Shown: piece by piece, positions 13,168 to 20,319 of the stretch
How the letters are laid out: each line of letters begins with the position of its first letter
How positions within the stretch are numbered: the stretch's first letter is position 1
Origin: UBA12068 sp038318455
GTDB taxonomy: Bacteria > Patescibacteriota > Minisyncoccia > Moranbacterales > GWC2-37-73
Assembly (NCBI GenBank): GCA_038318455.1
Contig: JBBQCF010000015.1
Span: 1-20,540 of the forward strand
Direction: 5' to 3'
Length of the DNA stretch: 20,540 nucleotides
Translations under genes and position numbers: made by a program
Notes under the pieces: generated by a model
Seen by the model: the letters and a program-made list of their open reading frames with translations, nothing else
Told to the model about the DNA's origin: nothing
Databases searched by the model: none

Positions 13168-13196
13168 ATTATACACCCATTTAAGCTATATGTCAA
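13168..13196 (-). promoter_or_regulatory. Perfect consensus sigma-70 promoter
   Basis: The minus strand reads TTGACA (13191-13196), a 17-bp spacer, and TATAAT (13168-13173), matching the consensus in both boxes. It is the only such perfect promoter found in the window. Transcription would begin near 13160-13162. Confidence 0.9.
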
Positions 13197-13210
13197 CACC
13201 AGTCGCCCAA

Positions 13211-13240
13211 ATAAAATCCTCACCGAGGTGAGGATTTTAT
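13211..13240 (-). terminator. Terminator of ndk
   Basis: A perfect 14-bp inverted repeat (ATAAAATCCTCACC at 13211-13224 with GGTGAGGATTTTAT at 13227-13240), 37 bp past the ndk stop, with T-rich arms on both strands. Confidence 0.85.
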
Positions 13241-13276
13241 ATACTCTTTAAAGCTATTTGGCTAAAATTTGTTAAA

Positions 13277-13879
13277 CTATTCAAGAATACCATCCAAATT
13301 TACATCGTATAGCATTGCTTCGGAAATTGAACGATATTTGATGATTTCAGATTCATCAAACCAAATTTTAATTTCTCTTTCAGCTTCTTCTGGCTTATCA
13401 GAGCAATGAATCAAATTTCGCACAGCGCGTGAGTCAATTCCAGCCAAATCATATGAATCAATAGTAAGATCTCCGCGGATTGTTCCGATGTCAGAAGTAA
13501 GGGGTTCAGTTCCTCCAACAAGCTTTGTTACAATTCCAACAGCAGAATTTCCCTCGATAACCATAGCCACCACTGGTCCAGCAGTCATGAATGTTACCAA
13601 TTGCCCAATAATATCCCGTCCATATTCAATAGCTGGTTTTTCAACTGGCATTTTATTTTCCTCTCTGCCCTTAACAATTCTCTCGCCCTTAGATTGAAAC
13701 CACGCTTCATCTTTATTGTAGTGTGTCCAACATTGTTCAGCCTTAGGAACTAACATTTTCATTGCTGTAACTTTAAGACCAGTCCTTTCGAAACGTGAGA
13801 TGATTTCTCCAATAAAATTTCTTTGAATTGCATCTGGCTTAAGGATAACAAATGTGCGTTCTTTCTTTGGATGATTCAT
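13277..13879 (-). CDS. ndk: Nucleoside diphosphate kinase with an internal insertion
   Basis: NDP kinase moves the gamma-phosphate of ATP to other NDPs through a phospho-histidine. The start RTFVILKPDAIQRNFIGEII is typical, with K14. The active-site segment is NLIHCSDKPEEAEREIKIWF, with the catalytic His at 158 and N155. The protein has 200 aa instead of about 140-150. The extra ~35-40 residues fall after WTHYNKDEAWF (around residues 60-95), so the region before the Kpn-loop equivalent is enlarged; there is also a C-terminal tail. Catalytic residues are intact. It is monocistronic, with its own terminator and no SD. Confidence 0.93.
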   Translation of the reverse strand: MNHPKKERTFVILKPDAIQRNFIGEIISRFERTGLKVTAMKMLVPKAEQCWTHYNKDEAWFQSKGERIVKGREENKMPVEKPAIEYGRDIIGQLVTFMTAGPVVAMVIEGNSAVGIVTKLVGGTEPLTSDIGTIRGDLTIDSYDLAGIDSRAVRNLIHCSDKPEEAEREIKIWFDESEIIKYRSISEAMLYDVNLDGILE

Positions 13880-13964
13880 AGTCTTTATTTTTTGTTAATA
13901 TTAATTACTTTATTTAGACAGTTTAGCAAATAATCAGGATTAATCAAGTGTATTTTCACTGTAT

Positions 13965-13993
13965 TTGCTTTTTGTGCTTTATATTGCTATATT
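13965..13993 (+). promoter_or_regulatory. Promoter of the small plus-strand gene
   Basis: TTGCTT (13965-13970), 17-bp spacer, TATATT (13988-13993). Start near 14000, about 33 nt before the ATG at 14033. It lies in the divergent gap to ndk, for which I could not place a convincing promoter. Confidence 0.65.
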
Positions 13994-14032
13994 CAACTCA
14001 AGTTTCATACTATATCGAATTAGGAGGTTTTT

Positions 14033-14242
14033 ATGCATCTTATTAATGCACCAGCCAGGTTATCATTCAATGAAGATAAATGCACTACTGCCTTAATTAT
14101 GGGAACGACCTACCACGATGTCCTTATTACTGAATCAGCAAAAATAAGCTGGCCCTCCACAGATGACACGTATGTAGACGTTATCATCAATGGAACCTGT
14201 GCTTGGAAAAGTATCACTATAACAAAAATACAGCTATGCTGA
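14033..14242 (+). CDS. Small hypothetical protein (69 aa), monocistronic
   Basis: A 69-residue protein beginning MHLINAPARLSFNEDKCTTA and ending KSITITKIQLC, with three Cys (C17, C56, C69). It has no membrane segment; the hydrophobic residues alternate in a way that suggests beta-structure. I do not recognise a family. It is well supported as a gene: promoter upstream, a strong SD (AGGAGG at 14022-14027) 5 bp before the ATG, and a strong terminator just after the TGA. It is one of three small genes in the window with this strong-SD, stand-alone layout. Confidence 0.72.
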   Translation: MHLINAPARLSFNEDKCTTALIMGTTYHDVLITESAKISWPSTDDTYVDVIINGTCAWKSITITKIQLC

Positions 14243-14254
14243 AAATCAGCGCCG

Positions 14255-14290
14255 AGAGACTGCTATGCAACCGCTAGCAGTCTCTTTTTT
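14255..14290 (+). terminator. Terminator of the 69-aa gene
   Basis: An 11-bp perfect stem (AGAGACTGCTA at 14255-14265, TAGCAGTCTCT at 14275-14285) with a 9-nt loop, then TTTTT. The T-run reaches the stop codon of the convergent metallo-beta-lactamase gene. Confidence 0.9.
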
Positions 14291-15155
14291 AATTTTGTAT
14301 TATTTGGCATTTATTATTCAAAGCACTGCAGTCATATTGAATATCTCCCATTTCATCTGTTCTAAAAATATTAATCCCTCGACTCAAAAGTCTCTGCAAA
14401 ACTTCCTGATTAGGATGACCATAGGAATTATTTTTTCCAACAGAAACAATAGCAGTGGATGGTCTTACTTTTTCCAAAAATTCATTACTACTAGCATATT
14501 TACTGCCATGATGAGAAACTTTCAAAAAATCAGCACCGATGTCAACATTTTTTGCCAAAATTTTATTCTCCTGCTGTGTTGGCAAGTCTCCAGTAAATAG
14601 AAATTTATTTTCACCAATCGTTAACTTCACTACCACACTATACATATTTGTGTCTTTACCATTTATGTCCGTGACTGTCTCAAATGGATATAAAATTTCA
14701 GCAATTGCTCCGCTGGAAAATTTCACGCTTACACTTTTTTTAGCCTCAATTTTTTTAATCCTTTTACTTTCAATTTCTTCTTCCAATTTCTTATAAGTCT
14801 GCGACTCACTTTGCATTTTTGTTTCCAAAATAGAACCCACCTTATATACTCCCAACACATTAACCAAACCTCCAATATGATCTTGATCTGGATGCGACTC
14901 AATAATTGTTTCAATATTGCGATCCCAAAATGGAATATACTTTCCAAATTTTTCCAATAATAATTTTCCATCTTTTCCTCCATCAATCAGGAGCTGTTGA
15001 GAACCACTTGAGATTAAAATACTATCACCCTGTCCAACATCAAGAAAAACAACTGTAGTTTTTGTATTTTTATCATAAAAAATAATACTGCCCAATATTA
15101 TTCCAAGAGCAAGTAAGCTAAAAATTATGAAATATTTTATTTTTCTATTTTGCAT
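14289..15155 (-). CDS. ComEC-type metallo-beta-lactamase domain protein (separate subunit)
   Basis: A 288-aa protein with one N-terminal membrane segment (about residues 8-26) and a metallo-beta-lactamase fold. FLDVGQGDSILI is at 37-48, the metal motif HPDQDH at 88-93, TGD at 188-190, SHHGS at 214-218 and YGHP at 245-248. This is the ComEC C-terminal nuclease type, thought to degrade one DNA strand during uptake. In most bacteria it is fused to the channel. Here it starts inside the end of the channel gene (19-bp overlap, different frame) and carries its own membrane anchor, so the split looks functional rather than a simple frameshift. Confidence 0.9.
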   Translation of the reverse strand: MQNRKIKYFIIFSLLALGIILGSIIFYDKNTKTTVVFLDVGQGDSILISSGSQQLLIDGGKDGKLLLEKFGKYIPFWDRNIETIIESHPDQDHIGGLVNVLGVYKVGSILETKMQSESQTYKKLEEEIESKRIKKIEAKKSVSVKFSSGAIAEILYPFETVTDINGKDTNMYSVVVKLTIGENKFLFTGDLPTQQENKILAKNVDIGADFLKVSHHGSKYASSNEFLEKVRPSTAIVSVGKNNSYGHPNQEVLQRLLSRGINIFRTDEMGDIQYDCSALNNKCQIIQN

Positions 15156-16624
15156 AATATTTTTTCATTTTCCAATTCCCTATCCCGTTTTTTCAAGAAA
15201 TATATAACCGTCATAAGAATACAATAATATATAACAATCCACCAATAAGAACTATTTTCAATTGAAACACTAGCCCAAGGAAACTGTGCCAAAATATGAA
15301 TTAATTTTATCTCATAAAAAAGCAGTAGGAATGCGAACCAAGCAATAACGATTGATAATGGCGTAAAAATAAAACCAACCACGATCACCAGAAATACCAA
15401 CAACATCGAAAGTGGAATGATTGGCAAAATAAAAACATTGGCCAAAAGCGAAATTAACGAGGCGATATGAAAATTATAAGCGATGATAGGCAATACAAAA
15501 ATCTGTGCGCTTAAGGAAAGAGTAATCATCTCGGAAATTCCCAAGGCTTTATTGTTTTTCACAAAACTTCTTTCCCAAAAAGATGATGTTGTCACAATTC
15601 CCAAGGTGGCCAAAAATGACAGTTGAAAACCAACATCATAACGCAATAATAACGGATTTAATAAGAGCATAATTCCCGCTGCAAAGATAATTGCATTTTC
15701 AGAAGATGCCAAGCGTCCATTTTTCATCGCCCAAAGCAAAATCCCACTCATCACTCCGGCACGAACCGCACTAGCAGGCAAACCACTCATAACCACAAAT
15801 AAAATAATTCCTACTAGCGCAAACCAAATTGCTTGTTTGCGCCAAAGTCCCAAGAAAATTCCCAATAAAATTAAATATTCAGCGATGATGGTAACATTAT
15901 ATCCCGAAACTGCCACGATATGCGTCATGCCAGTTTGCGAGAACTCATTTTGAATTTCTTTGGAAAGACCTCCACTCCCGCCAAGCAACAATCCAACAGC
16001 CAGTGCGGAATATGGCGCAGGAATAACTTTGCTCACTTTTTCTTCAAAAACTTTTCGTGCTGAAATTATTCTTGCATAAATCCAACTACCCTTATTTTCT
16101 CCTATCTTTTTTGCACCTCCTTTGTCACATTGATACAGCACGCCTTCTTTGGCCATATACATTCGATAATCAAAACTACTATCTATACTCTTAATAGGCA
16201 AAGCTTTGCAGGAAATTTTCAAAAGATCGCCATAATTATATTCTGGATATTGGGGAACTTGCATCAAGACATTAATTCCTGCCTCATCGGCAGGTGAATT
16301 TTCCAGCCGTATAATTAAATTTTGCCCAAAGCTAGAAGGTGAAACTTTTTGCACCACCGCATTTTCATTGAAAATCTTATCAACATAAATAAGATTTTTT
16401 GTCTTTACAATTGCATCATCTGTAATCCAACACCCAAACAAAAAAGTGATTGCAAACATGGCAGCCACCACTATAATCTTATTTTTATAAAAAATAAATA
16501 AAATTATTAAAGAAAAAAGTAGTAGCAAGAAGAAATAATTTTGAGAAATTTCAAAAAACGAGCGCGTAAAGACACCAGCCAGAAAACTTAAAAGTATAAA
16601 CAAAAAGACGCGTGATTTGCTCAT
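15137..16624 (-). CDS. comEC: ComEC/Rec2 channel protein (competence domain only)
   Basis: A 495-aa polytopic membrane protein. The N-terminal ~75 residues are two or three membrane segments. An extracytoplasmic OB-like region (DUF4131-type) lies around 80-185. The Competence domain then follows (about residues 215-470), with LGGSGGLSKEIQNEFSQTGM and THIVAVSGYNVTIIAEYLIL, the latter highly typical. It forms the inner-membrane channel for single-stranded DNA uptake in natural transformation. The usual C-terminal metallo-beta-lactamase domain is missing and is encoded by the overlapping downstream gene. Natural competence is plausible, but comEA and pilus genes are not in the window. Confidence 0.92.
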   Translation of the reverse strand: MSKSRVFLFILLSFLAGVFTRSFFEISQNYFFLLLLFSLIILFIFYKNKIIVVAAMFAITFLFGCWITDDAIVKTKNLIYVDKIFNENAVVQKVSPSSFGQNLIIRLENSPADEAGINVLMQVPQYPEYNYGDLLKISCKALPIKSIDSSFDYRMYMAKEGVLYQCDKGGAKKIGENKGSWIYARIISARKVFEEKVSKVIPAPYSALAVGLLLGGSGGLSKEIQNEFSQTGMTHIVAVSGYNVTIIAEYLILLGIFLGLWRKQAIWFALVGIILFVVMSGLPASAVRAGVMSGILLWAMKNGRLASSENAIIFAAGIMLLLNPLLLRYDVGFQLSFLATLGIVTTSSFWERSFVKNNKALGISEMITLSLSAQIFVLPIIAYNFHIASLISLLANVFILPIIPLSMLLVFLVIVVGFIFTPLSIVIAWFAFLLLFYEIKLIHILAQFPWASVSIENSSYWWIVIYYCILMTVIYFLKKRDRELENEKILCKIEK

Positions 16625-16658
16625 GCGTCTATTATATCAAATATAGAAGATATAACCA

Positions 16659-16907
16659 TCATCCAATGTCCACAATTTTAACTTTTGCAGTTTTGCCACC
16701 AACGATGACAACAAGACTTTTTGAGACTTTGAAATGTTTGGCAAGAATTTCAATGAGGGCTGTATTAGCTTTGCCATCAACGGGCGCAGCTGTTAATTTC
16801 ACCTTATATTCCCCTTCTGAAATTTTAATGACTTCATTTTTTGAAGAACGCGGCGAAGCATGGACGTAAATTCGTAAGCTTTTTTCCTTACTTTCTAAAC
16901 TTTTCAT
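16659..16907 (-). CDS. DUF167 / YggU family protein (UPF0235)
   Basis: An 82-aa protein of the widespread YggU family, of unknown biochemical role. The family core KVKLTAAPVDGKANTALIEILAKHFKVSKS (given here as its key segments KLTAAPVDGKAN and ALIEILA) is at about residues 35-63, followed by VVIVGGKTAKVKIV. Length is normal. It lies 34 bp before comEC on the same strand and may be co-transcribed with it, since no terminator separates them. A terminator separates it from the upstream redox operon. No SD is visible. Confidence 0.9.
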   Translation of the reverse strand: MKSLESKEKSLRIYVHASPRSSKNEVIKISEGEYKVKLTAAPVDGKANTALIEILAKHFKVSKSLVVIVGGKTAKVKIVDIG

Positions 16908-16913
16908 ATAGTT

Positions 16914-16945
16914 AAAAAATTGTCATCGTTTCGTTCAGGATGACA
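16914..16945 (-). terminator. Terminator of the redox operon
   Basis: TGTCATC (16921-16927) and GATGACA (16939-16945) form a 7-bp stem with an 11-nt loop, followed on the minus strand by ATTTTTT. The stop codon of the ferric-reductase-like gene (16935-16937) lies in the loop. The sequence belongs to a dispersed repeat also found near 9557. Confidence 0.7.
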
Positions 16946-17843
16946 GAAGTTGATTATTACTGTTGTCTTGCAATGCGCGAGCTTTTTTAATTCGACGAGC
17001 GTCGCTAATTCGAATTTCGATATTATACAGCATAACGAAAATGAGGAATGCATTGGCGAAAATAAAGATATCAAAAACTATTGGATTTTTCATGTCAGTT
17101 CCAAGATTCACTGCATGAATCATTCCAAGAACATATAGCGCTATATTTGCAAAATGAGTAATTCTCCAAATCTTTTGCGAAATAAATTTTCTTGCATATG
17201 ATGTCAGGACCAAAAGCACCATTAAATAAAATGCCACGATTCCCATCGCTAATGGTTTTGGTTCAAAACTTGAAACAAATGGAACAAAAAGATCTGCAAA
17301 GCTAAAATTATAAAATTTATCAAACATTAAAACCATGCCATGAATCAAGGCAAACAGAGTCGCTTGAAGTGCTATCCAGCCATGAACTTTCATTGAATAT
17401 ACCGGCGAAAATATTTTTCTAAGAAATGGGATCCGCAATGTCAATCCAAGGAAAATAGAAACGTATAAAAGAAAAAAGGCTACCAAAGCACTAGAGCGTG
17501 AAACATACCAAGCCCAAGGAGTTTCATAGTTAGGACTTTTTGTTTGCTCCAATGGAATAATCATTCCTGGAAATGAAGCTTTGATTAATGGATCAGTTCC
17601 AGCTGTAACCTCAACTCCATCACTAAATCCATCGCCATCTGTGTCGAATTTATTTTTTTCAGTGTGATAAATTTGTTTTTCACCTTCATCAGTGAGTCCA
17701 TCAGAATCACTGTCGACAGTTGGAGCACTTTTATAATCAACTGTTTGTGATTGGGATTGTTGAGCTTTAACGCTATGTCCAGTGAAAATTAGGACAATAG
17801 CGAACAAGACAATTAACAATTTTACTTTATAACTTTTTTTCAT
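16935..17843 (-). CDS. Ferric-reductase-like transmembrane protein with N-terminal TSP3 repeats
   Basis: A 302-aa protein. Residues 8-25 are a signal peptide or membrane anchor. Residues 44-86 hold Asp-rich calcium-binding repeats (DSDSDGLTDEGE, DTDGDGFSDGVE). From ~115 on there are about six membrane helices of the ferric-reductase-like / MsrQ superfamily. H154 and H168 in one helix and H230 and H243 in another have the spacing expected for ligands of two b-type hemes. No FAD- or NAD-binding domain is present, so it should pass electrons across the membrane with a partner. It follows apbE with a 17-bp overlap, suggesting a shared flavin-dependent electron-transfer role. Confidence 0.85.
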   Translation of the reverse strand: MKKSYKVKLLIVLFAIVLIFTGHSVKAQQSQSQTVDYKSAPTVDSDSDGLTDEGEKQIYHTEKNKFDTDGDGFSDGVEVTAGTDPLIKASFPGMIIPLEQTKSPNYETPWAWYVSRSSALVAFFLLYVSIFLGLTLRIPFLRKIFSPVYSMKVHGWIALQATLFALIHGMVLMFDKFYNFSFADLFVPFVSSFEPKPLAMGIVAFYLMVLLVLTSYARKFISQKIWRITHFANIALYVLGMIHAVNLGTDMKNPIVFDIFIFANAFLIFVMLYNIEIRISDARRIKKARALQDNSNNQLLSS

Positions 17844-18780
17844 ACAAATATTTTTTTATTATTGATGAAATCCAAACCGATCCTTTATAATCAAGTATAA
17901 CACATGCAATTTCTTTTTCCTTGGCATATTTAATGGCATCATCCTTTCCCATAAGGAATAAGGTTTTTGCCCATACATCTGCCTGCTCGGTTGTTTTGGC
18001 GATTACCGTGACAGATTTCAAATCAAAAGAAAAATCATTTGGGTTTTTCGGATTTACAAGATGATGAAATCTTTTTCCATTTTTTTCCCATTTCCTTTTT
18101 CCAATTCCTGATGTTGCTATGGCCATGTCAGAAAGTGCAAACATCATTTTTTCATGCGAAAAACCTTCCAAATCAACATACCAAGGATTGTTCTCTTCAT
18201 CTTTTCCAGCAAAAAAAATATCTCCACCAGAATCAACAAGAAAATTCCTCCAACCTTTCTGGGATAAAAAATCAGACACTCTATCAGTAATATAACCCTT
18301 AACAATTCCAGAAAAATCCATGCGAGCCGCAAAATATAATTTTTCGTCATCAATCAGAATATCCTCTACAAGATCTCTTTTAATTTCAACAATTTCATTT
18401 TCAATACTTAAATCATAATTGGAAATATCATCAAAATTTTTATCGTAACCAGTTTTTTCAAGTGCTTCAATAATACGTGGATCAAAAAAACCTCCAGTTT
18501 CTTTGTAGCACTTGAGAACCTTCTTTGAAACACTTAGCATTTCAGAAGAAGTTTTTTTATATTGATTCAGGTTACTATTAAACCATGACAGTTCACTCTC
18601 TGGATCAAATCTACTAAATGTTTTTTCTGTTTTAAAATAAATCTCTTGAATTTCAAACAAGTCATTTTTTGCATTAGCGATGCTTTGTTGCTGATTAACA
18701 ACTATCCGCACATTGATAGTTGTTCCAAGACATTTAAAAACAATTTCTTTGATAATATTTTTTTCTTCCAAGGTTTTCAT
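17827..18780 (-). CDS. apbE: FAD:protein FMN transferase (ApbE)
   Basis: ApbE attaches FMN covalently to a Thr or Ser of target redox proteins, using FAD and Mg2+. The 317-aa protein has the family features: FSRFDPESELSWFN (56-69), DFSGIVKGYITDR (155-167), FLVDSGGDIFFAG (180-192), ATSGIGKRKW (222-231), KRFHHLVNPK (236-245) and SVTVIAKTTEQADVW (256-270) with the metal-binding Asp. Most ApbE proteins are exported lipoproteins; this one has no signal peptide or lipobox at this start, so it may act in the cytoplasm. Its ATG overlaps the previous stop (ATGA) and its end overlaps the ferric-reductase-like gene. No obvious FMN acceptor motif is seen in the neighbours. Confidence 0.92.
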   Translation of the reverse strand: MKTLEEKNIIKEIVFKCLGTTINVRIVVNQQQSIANAKNDLFEIQEIYFKTEKTFSRFDPESELSWFNSNLNQYKKTSSEMLSVSKKVLKCYKETGGFFDPRIIEALEKTGYDKNFDDISNYDLSIENEIVEIKRDLVEDILIDDEKLYFAARMDFSGIVKGYITDRVSDFLSQKGWRNFLVDSGGDIFFAGKDEENNPWYVDLEGFSHEKMMFALSDMAIATSGIGKRKWEKNGKRFHHLVNPKNPNDFSFDLKSVTVIAKTTEQADVWAKTLFLMGKDDAIKYAKEKEIACVILDYKGSVWISSIIKKYLYEKKL

Positions 18781-19136
18781 TCTTGTATGTTTTCCAATTC
18801 CAGACGATCATCAATTCCATCAAGATTAAAATCATCCACAATGAGATGATTTGGCACATTTGGATATATGTCCTGCTCATCAGGAATTCCATCTCTGTCA
18901 GAGTCAGCTAGCACAACATCTTTCATGATAACACTTGTAACAGTTTTTGCAGGTTCAATAATAATTGTTTGAGTTACCATTTTTGTTATGCTTGAGCTGG
19001 AACTAGATGAACTTATTGTTTGCGATTTTTCATTATCTTTTTCTTCATCGTCATCATCATCCGCTAGAGCCAAGGATGAAGAAAACAAAATAAAGGAGAG
19101 TAAGAATAATAACATTAATAAATATTTCTTTTTCAT
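18777..19136 (-). CDS. Secreted small protein with TSP3-type calcium repeats
   Basis: A 119-aa protein with a clear signal peptide (residues 1-25, ending SLALA). An Asp/Glu-rich stretch (DDDDDEEKD), a run of eight Ser and a Thr/Val-rich segment (TKMVTQTIIIEPAKTVTSV) follow. Near the C-terminus are two TSP3-like calcium loops, DSDRDGIPDEQD and DFNLDGIDDRLE. Such Asp loops also occur in the ferric-reductase-like protein of the same operon, so the two may meet outside the membrane. It overlaps apbE by 4 bp (ATGA) and follows the 121-aa gene by 4 bp. Function unknown. Confidence 0.82.
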   Translation of the reverse strand: MKKKYLLMLLFLLSFILFSSSLALADDDDDEEKDNEKSQTISSSSSSSSITKMVTQTIIIEPAKTVTSVIMKDVVLADSDRDGIPDEQDIYPNVPNHLIVDDFNLDGIDDRLELENIQE

Positions 19137-19140
19137 AAGA

Positions 19141-19506
19141 CTAAGATTTTTTAGTGGTAGCCTTAGGAGCAGGAGCCGTGGTTTTCACTGGAACCTGAAC
19201 TGTCTTTGTCACCGCTGGAATTGTTTGCGTGACAGTTGTGGGTTTTTGCACCGTGATTGTTGCTGGATTATTAGCAACAATATTATCCTTGACTTGTTTA
19301 TTTTGCTCCACAATCTGCTGAAGCTGCGCTACTTGCGCTGCTATTCCCTGTGCATCCTGATTAGCGCCAGTATTATTAGCTAAATCTTGAGCTACTTGTT
19401 TTTTCTGTTGCTGATCCTTGATAATAAAAACTCCACCAATAACCAATCCCGCATTAAGCACTAAAACAAAAAACTTAAAAAGAAAAGATTTTACTTTATC
19501 CCACAT
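19141..19506 (-). CDS. Membrane-anchored protein with Gln-rich helix and Thr/Pro/Lys-rich tail
   Basis: A 121-aa protein, first gene of the four-gene redox operon. A membrane segment lies at about residues 10-30, then a Gln-rich helical stretch (QGIAAQVAQLQQIVEQNKQ), then a repetitive tail rich in Thr, Val, Pro and Lys (VQKPTTVTQTIPAVTKTVQV). The VTQTI word recurs in the next gene's protein, suggesting a shared extended or beta structure. It has no domain I know. It may be an extracytoplasmic spacer or scaffold. No SD lies directly before the ATG; an SD and a start-stop pair lie just upstream. Confidence 0.75.
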   Translation of the reverse strand: MWDKVKSFLFKFFVLVLNAGLVIGGVFIIKDQQQKKQVAQDLANNTGANQDAQGIAAQVAQLQQIVEQNKQVKDNIVANNPATITVQKPTTVTQTIPAVTKTVQVPVKTTAPAPKATTKKS

Positions 19507-19519
19507 AAAATATTTTTAT

Positions 19520-19539
19520 TTACATAATTATCCCACCTT
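19520..19539 (-). promoter_or_regulatory. SD followed by a start-stop codon pair
   Basis: On the minus strand AAGGTGGG is followed by ATAATT and then ATG-TAA (19520-19525), 13 bp before the ATG of the 121-aa gene and in another frame. It might work by translational reinitiation, or be accidental. Confidence 0.3.
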
Positions 19540-19594
19540 AAATCATGGTACAATTTCTATTACGCAATAAATTTACATTTATTTCTATGCAAAT

Positions 19595-19603
19595 ATTATA
19601 CCA
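19595..19603 (-). promoter_or_regulatory. Extended -10 promoter (TGG-TATAAT) of the redox operon
   Basis: The minus strand reads TGGTATAAT; no -35 is seen. Predicted start near 19588, giving a leader of about 80 nt before the 121-aa gene. Confidence 0.55.
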
Positions 19604-19609
19604 CAAGTT

Positions 19610-20311
19610 TTAATTATTTTCCCTAATACCTATTTTTTCAAAATTTCCTTCAATAGCTAGCTTTATTTTTTTCAAATCAAGTTTTTTCCCAGCTGTTATT
19701 TCTTTCATTTTCGGATTAAGTGTTCTCATTTCACGATATTCTTGCAAATAATAAGATCTTGCTCCTTTGATCCATTTAGCAATTTCAAGAAAATCTTCCT
19801 CGGTATGAATCCCGGGGACAACCGTGGTGCGAAATTCATATGCAATTCCACTGTTCATGATAAGCTTCACGCTCAATTTAACACGTTCAATATCAGCCTT
19901 AAGTCCTACAGCTTTATCATAATTTTTCGGAGAATTTTTAATATCCATGGCCACAAAATCAACCAATTTTTCCTTGAAAACTTTTCGAAGGACATCTGGA
20001 CGGGTTCCATTGGAGTCAAGCTTAACTTTGAAGCCCATTTCTTTTATTTTGCGAATAAATTCAATGATATCAGGTTGGATTGTTGGCTCTCCCCCAGTAA
20101 TACAAACCCCTTCTAATTTTCCTGTGCGCTTAGCGAGATGCGCAAAAAATTCCTCTTCCATATTATTCAAAGCAGGAAATTGAGATTTGATAACCAATTC
20201 AGGATTATGACAAAAGCCACAACGAAAACTGCAGCCGATTGTGAAAACAGTTGCTGCAATTGTGCCAGGAAAATCAATCAGTGTTAATTTTTGATAACCA
20301 CCTATTCTCAT
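19610..20311 (-). CDS. nrdG: Radical SAM activase of anaerobic ribonucleotide reductase (NrdG type)
   Basis: A radical SAM enzyme of the NrdG / pyruvate-formate-lyase-activase group that creates the glycyl radical on NrdD. With the start chosen (MRIGGYQKLTLIDFPG) the cluster motif CSFRCGFC is at C27, C31, C34, followed by HNPELV. The SAM-binding segment ITGGEPTIQPD and the later DSNGTRP and AMDIKN are also typical. It matches the larger NrdG2-like form rather than the short E. coli NrdG. The frame opens 18 bp earlier, but the ATG at 20311 fits the promoter (leaderless start) and the family. It lies just downstream of nrdD on the same strand, confirming its role. Confidence 0.9.
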   Translation of the reverse strand: MRIGGYQKLTLIDFPGTIAATVFTIGCSFRCGFCHNPELVIKSQFPALNNMEEEFFAHLAKRTGKLEGVCITGGEPTIQPDIIEFIRKIKEMGFKVKLDSNGTRPDVLRKVFKEKLVDFVAMDIKNSPKNYDKAVGLKADIERVKLSVKLIMNSGIAYEFRTTVVPGIHTEEDFLEIAKWIKGARSYYLQEYREMRTLNPKMKEITAGKKLDLKKIKLAIEGNFEKIGIRENN

Positions 20312-20319
20312 AATTTTAA

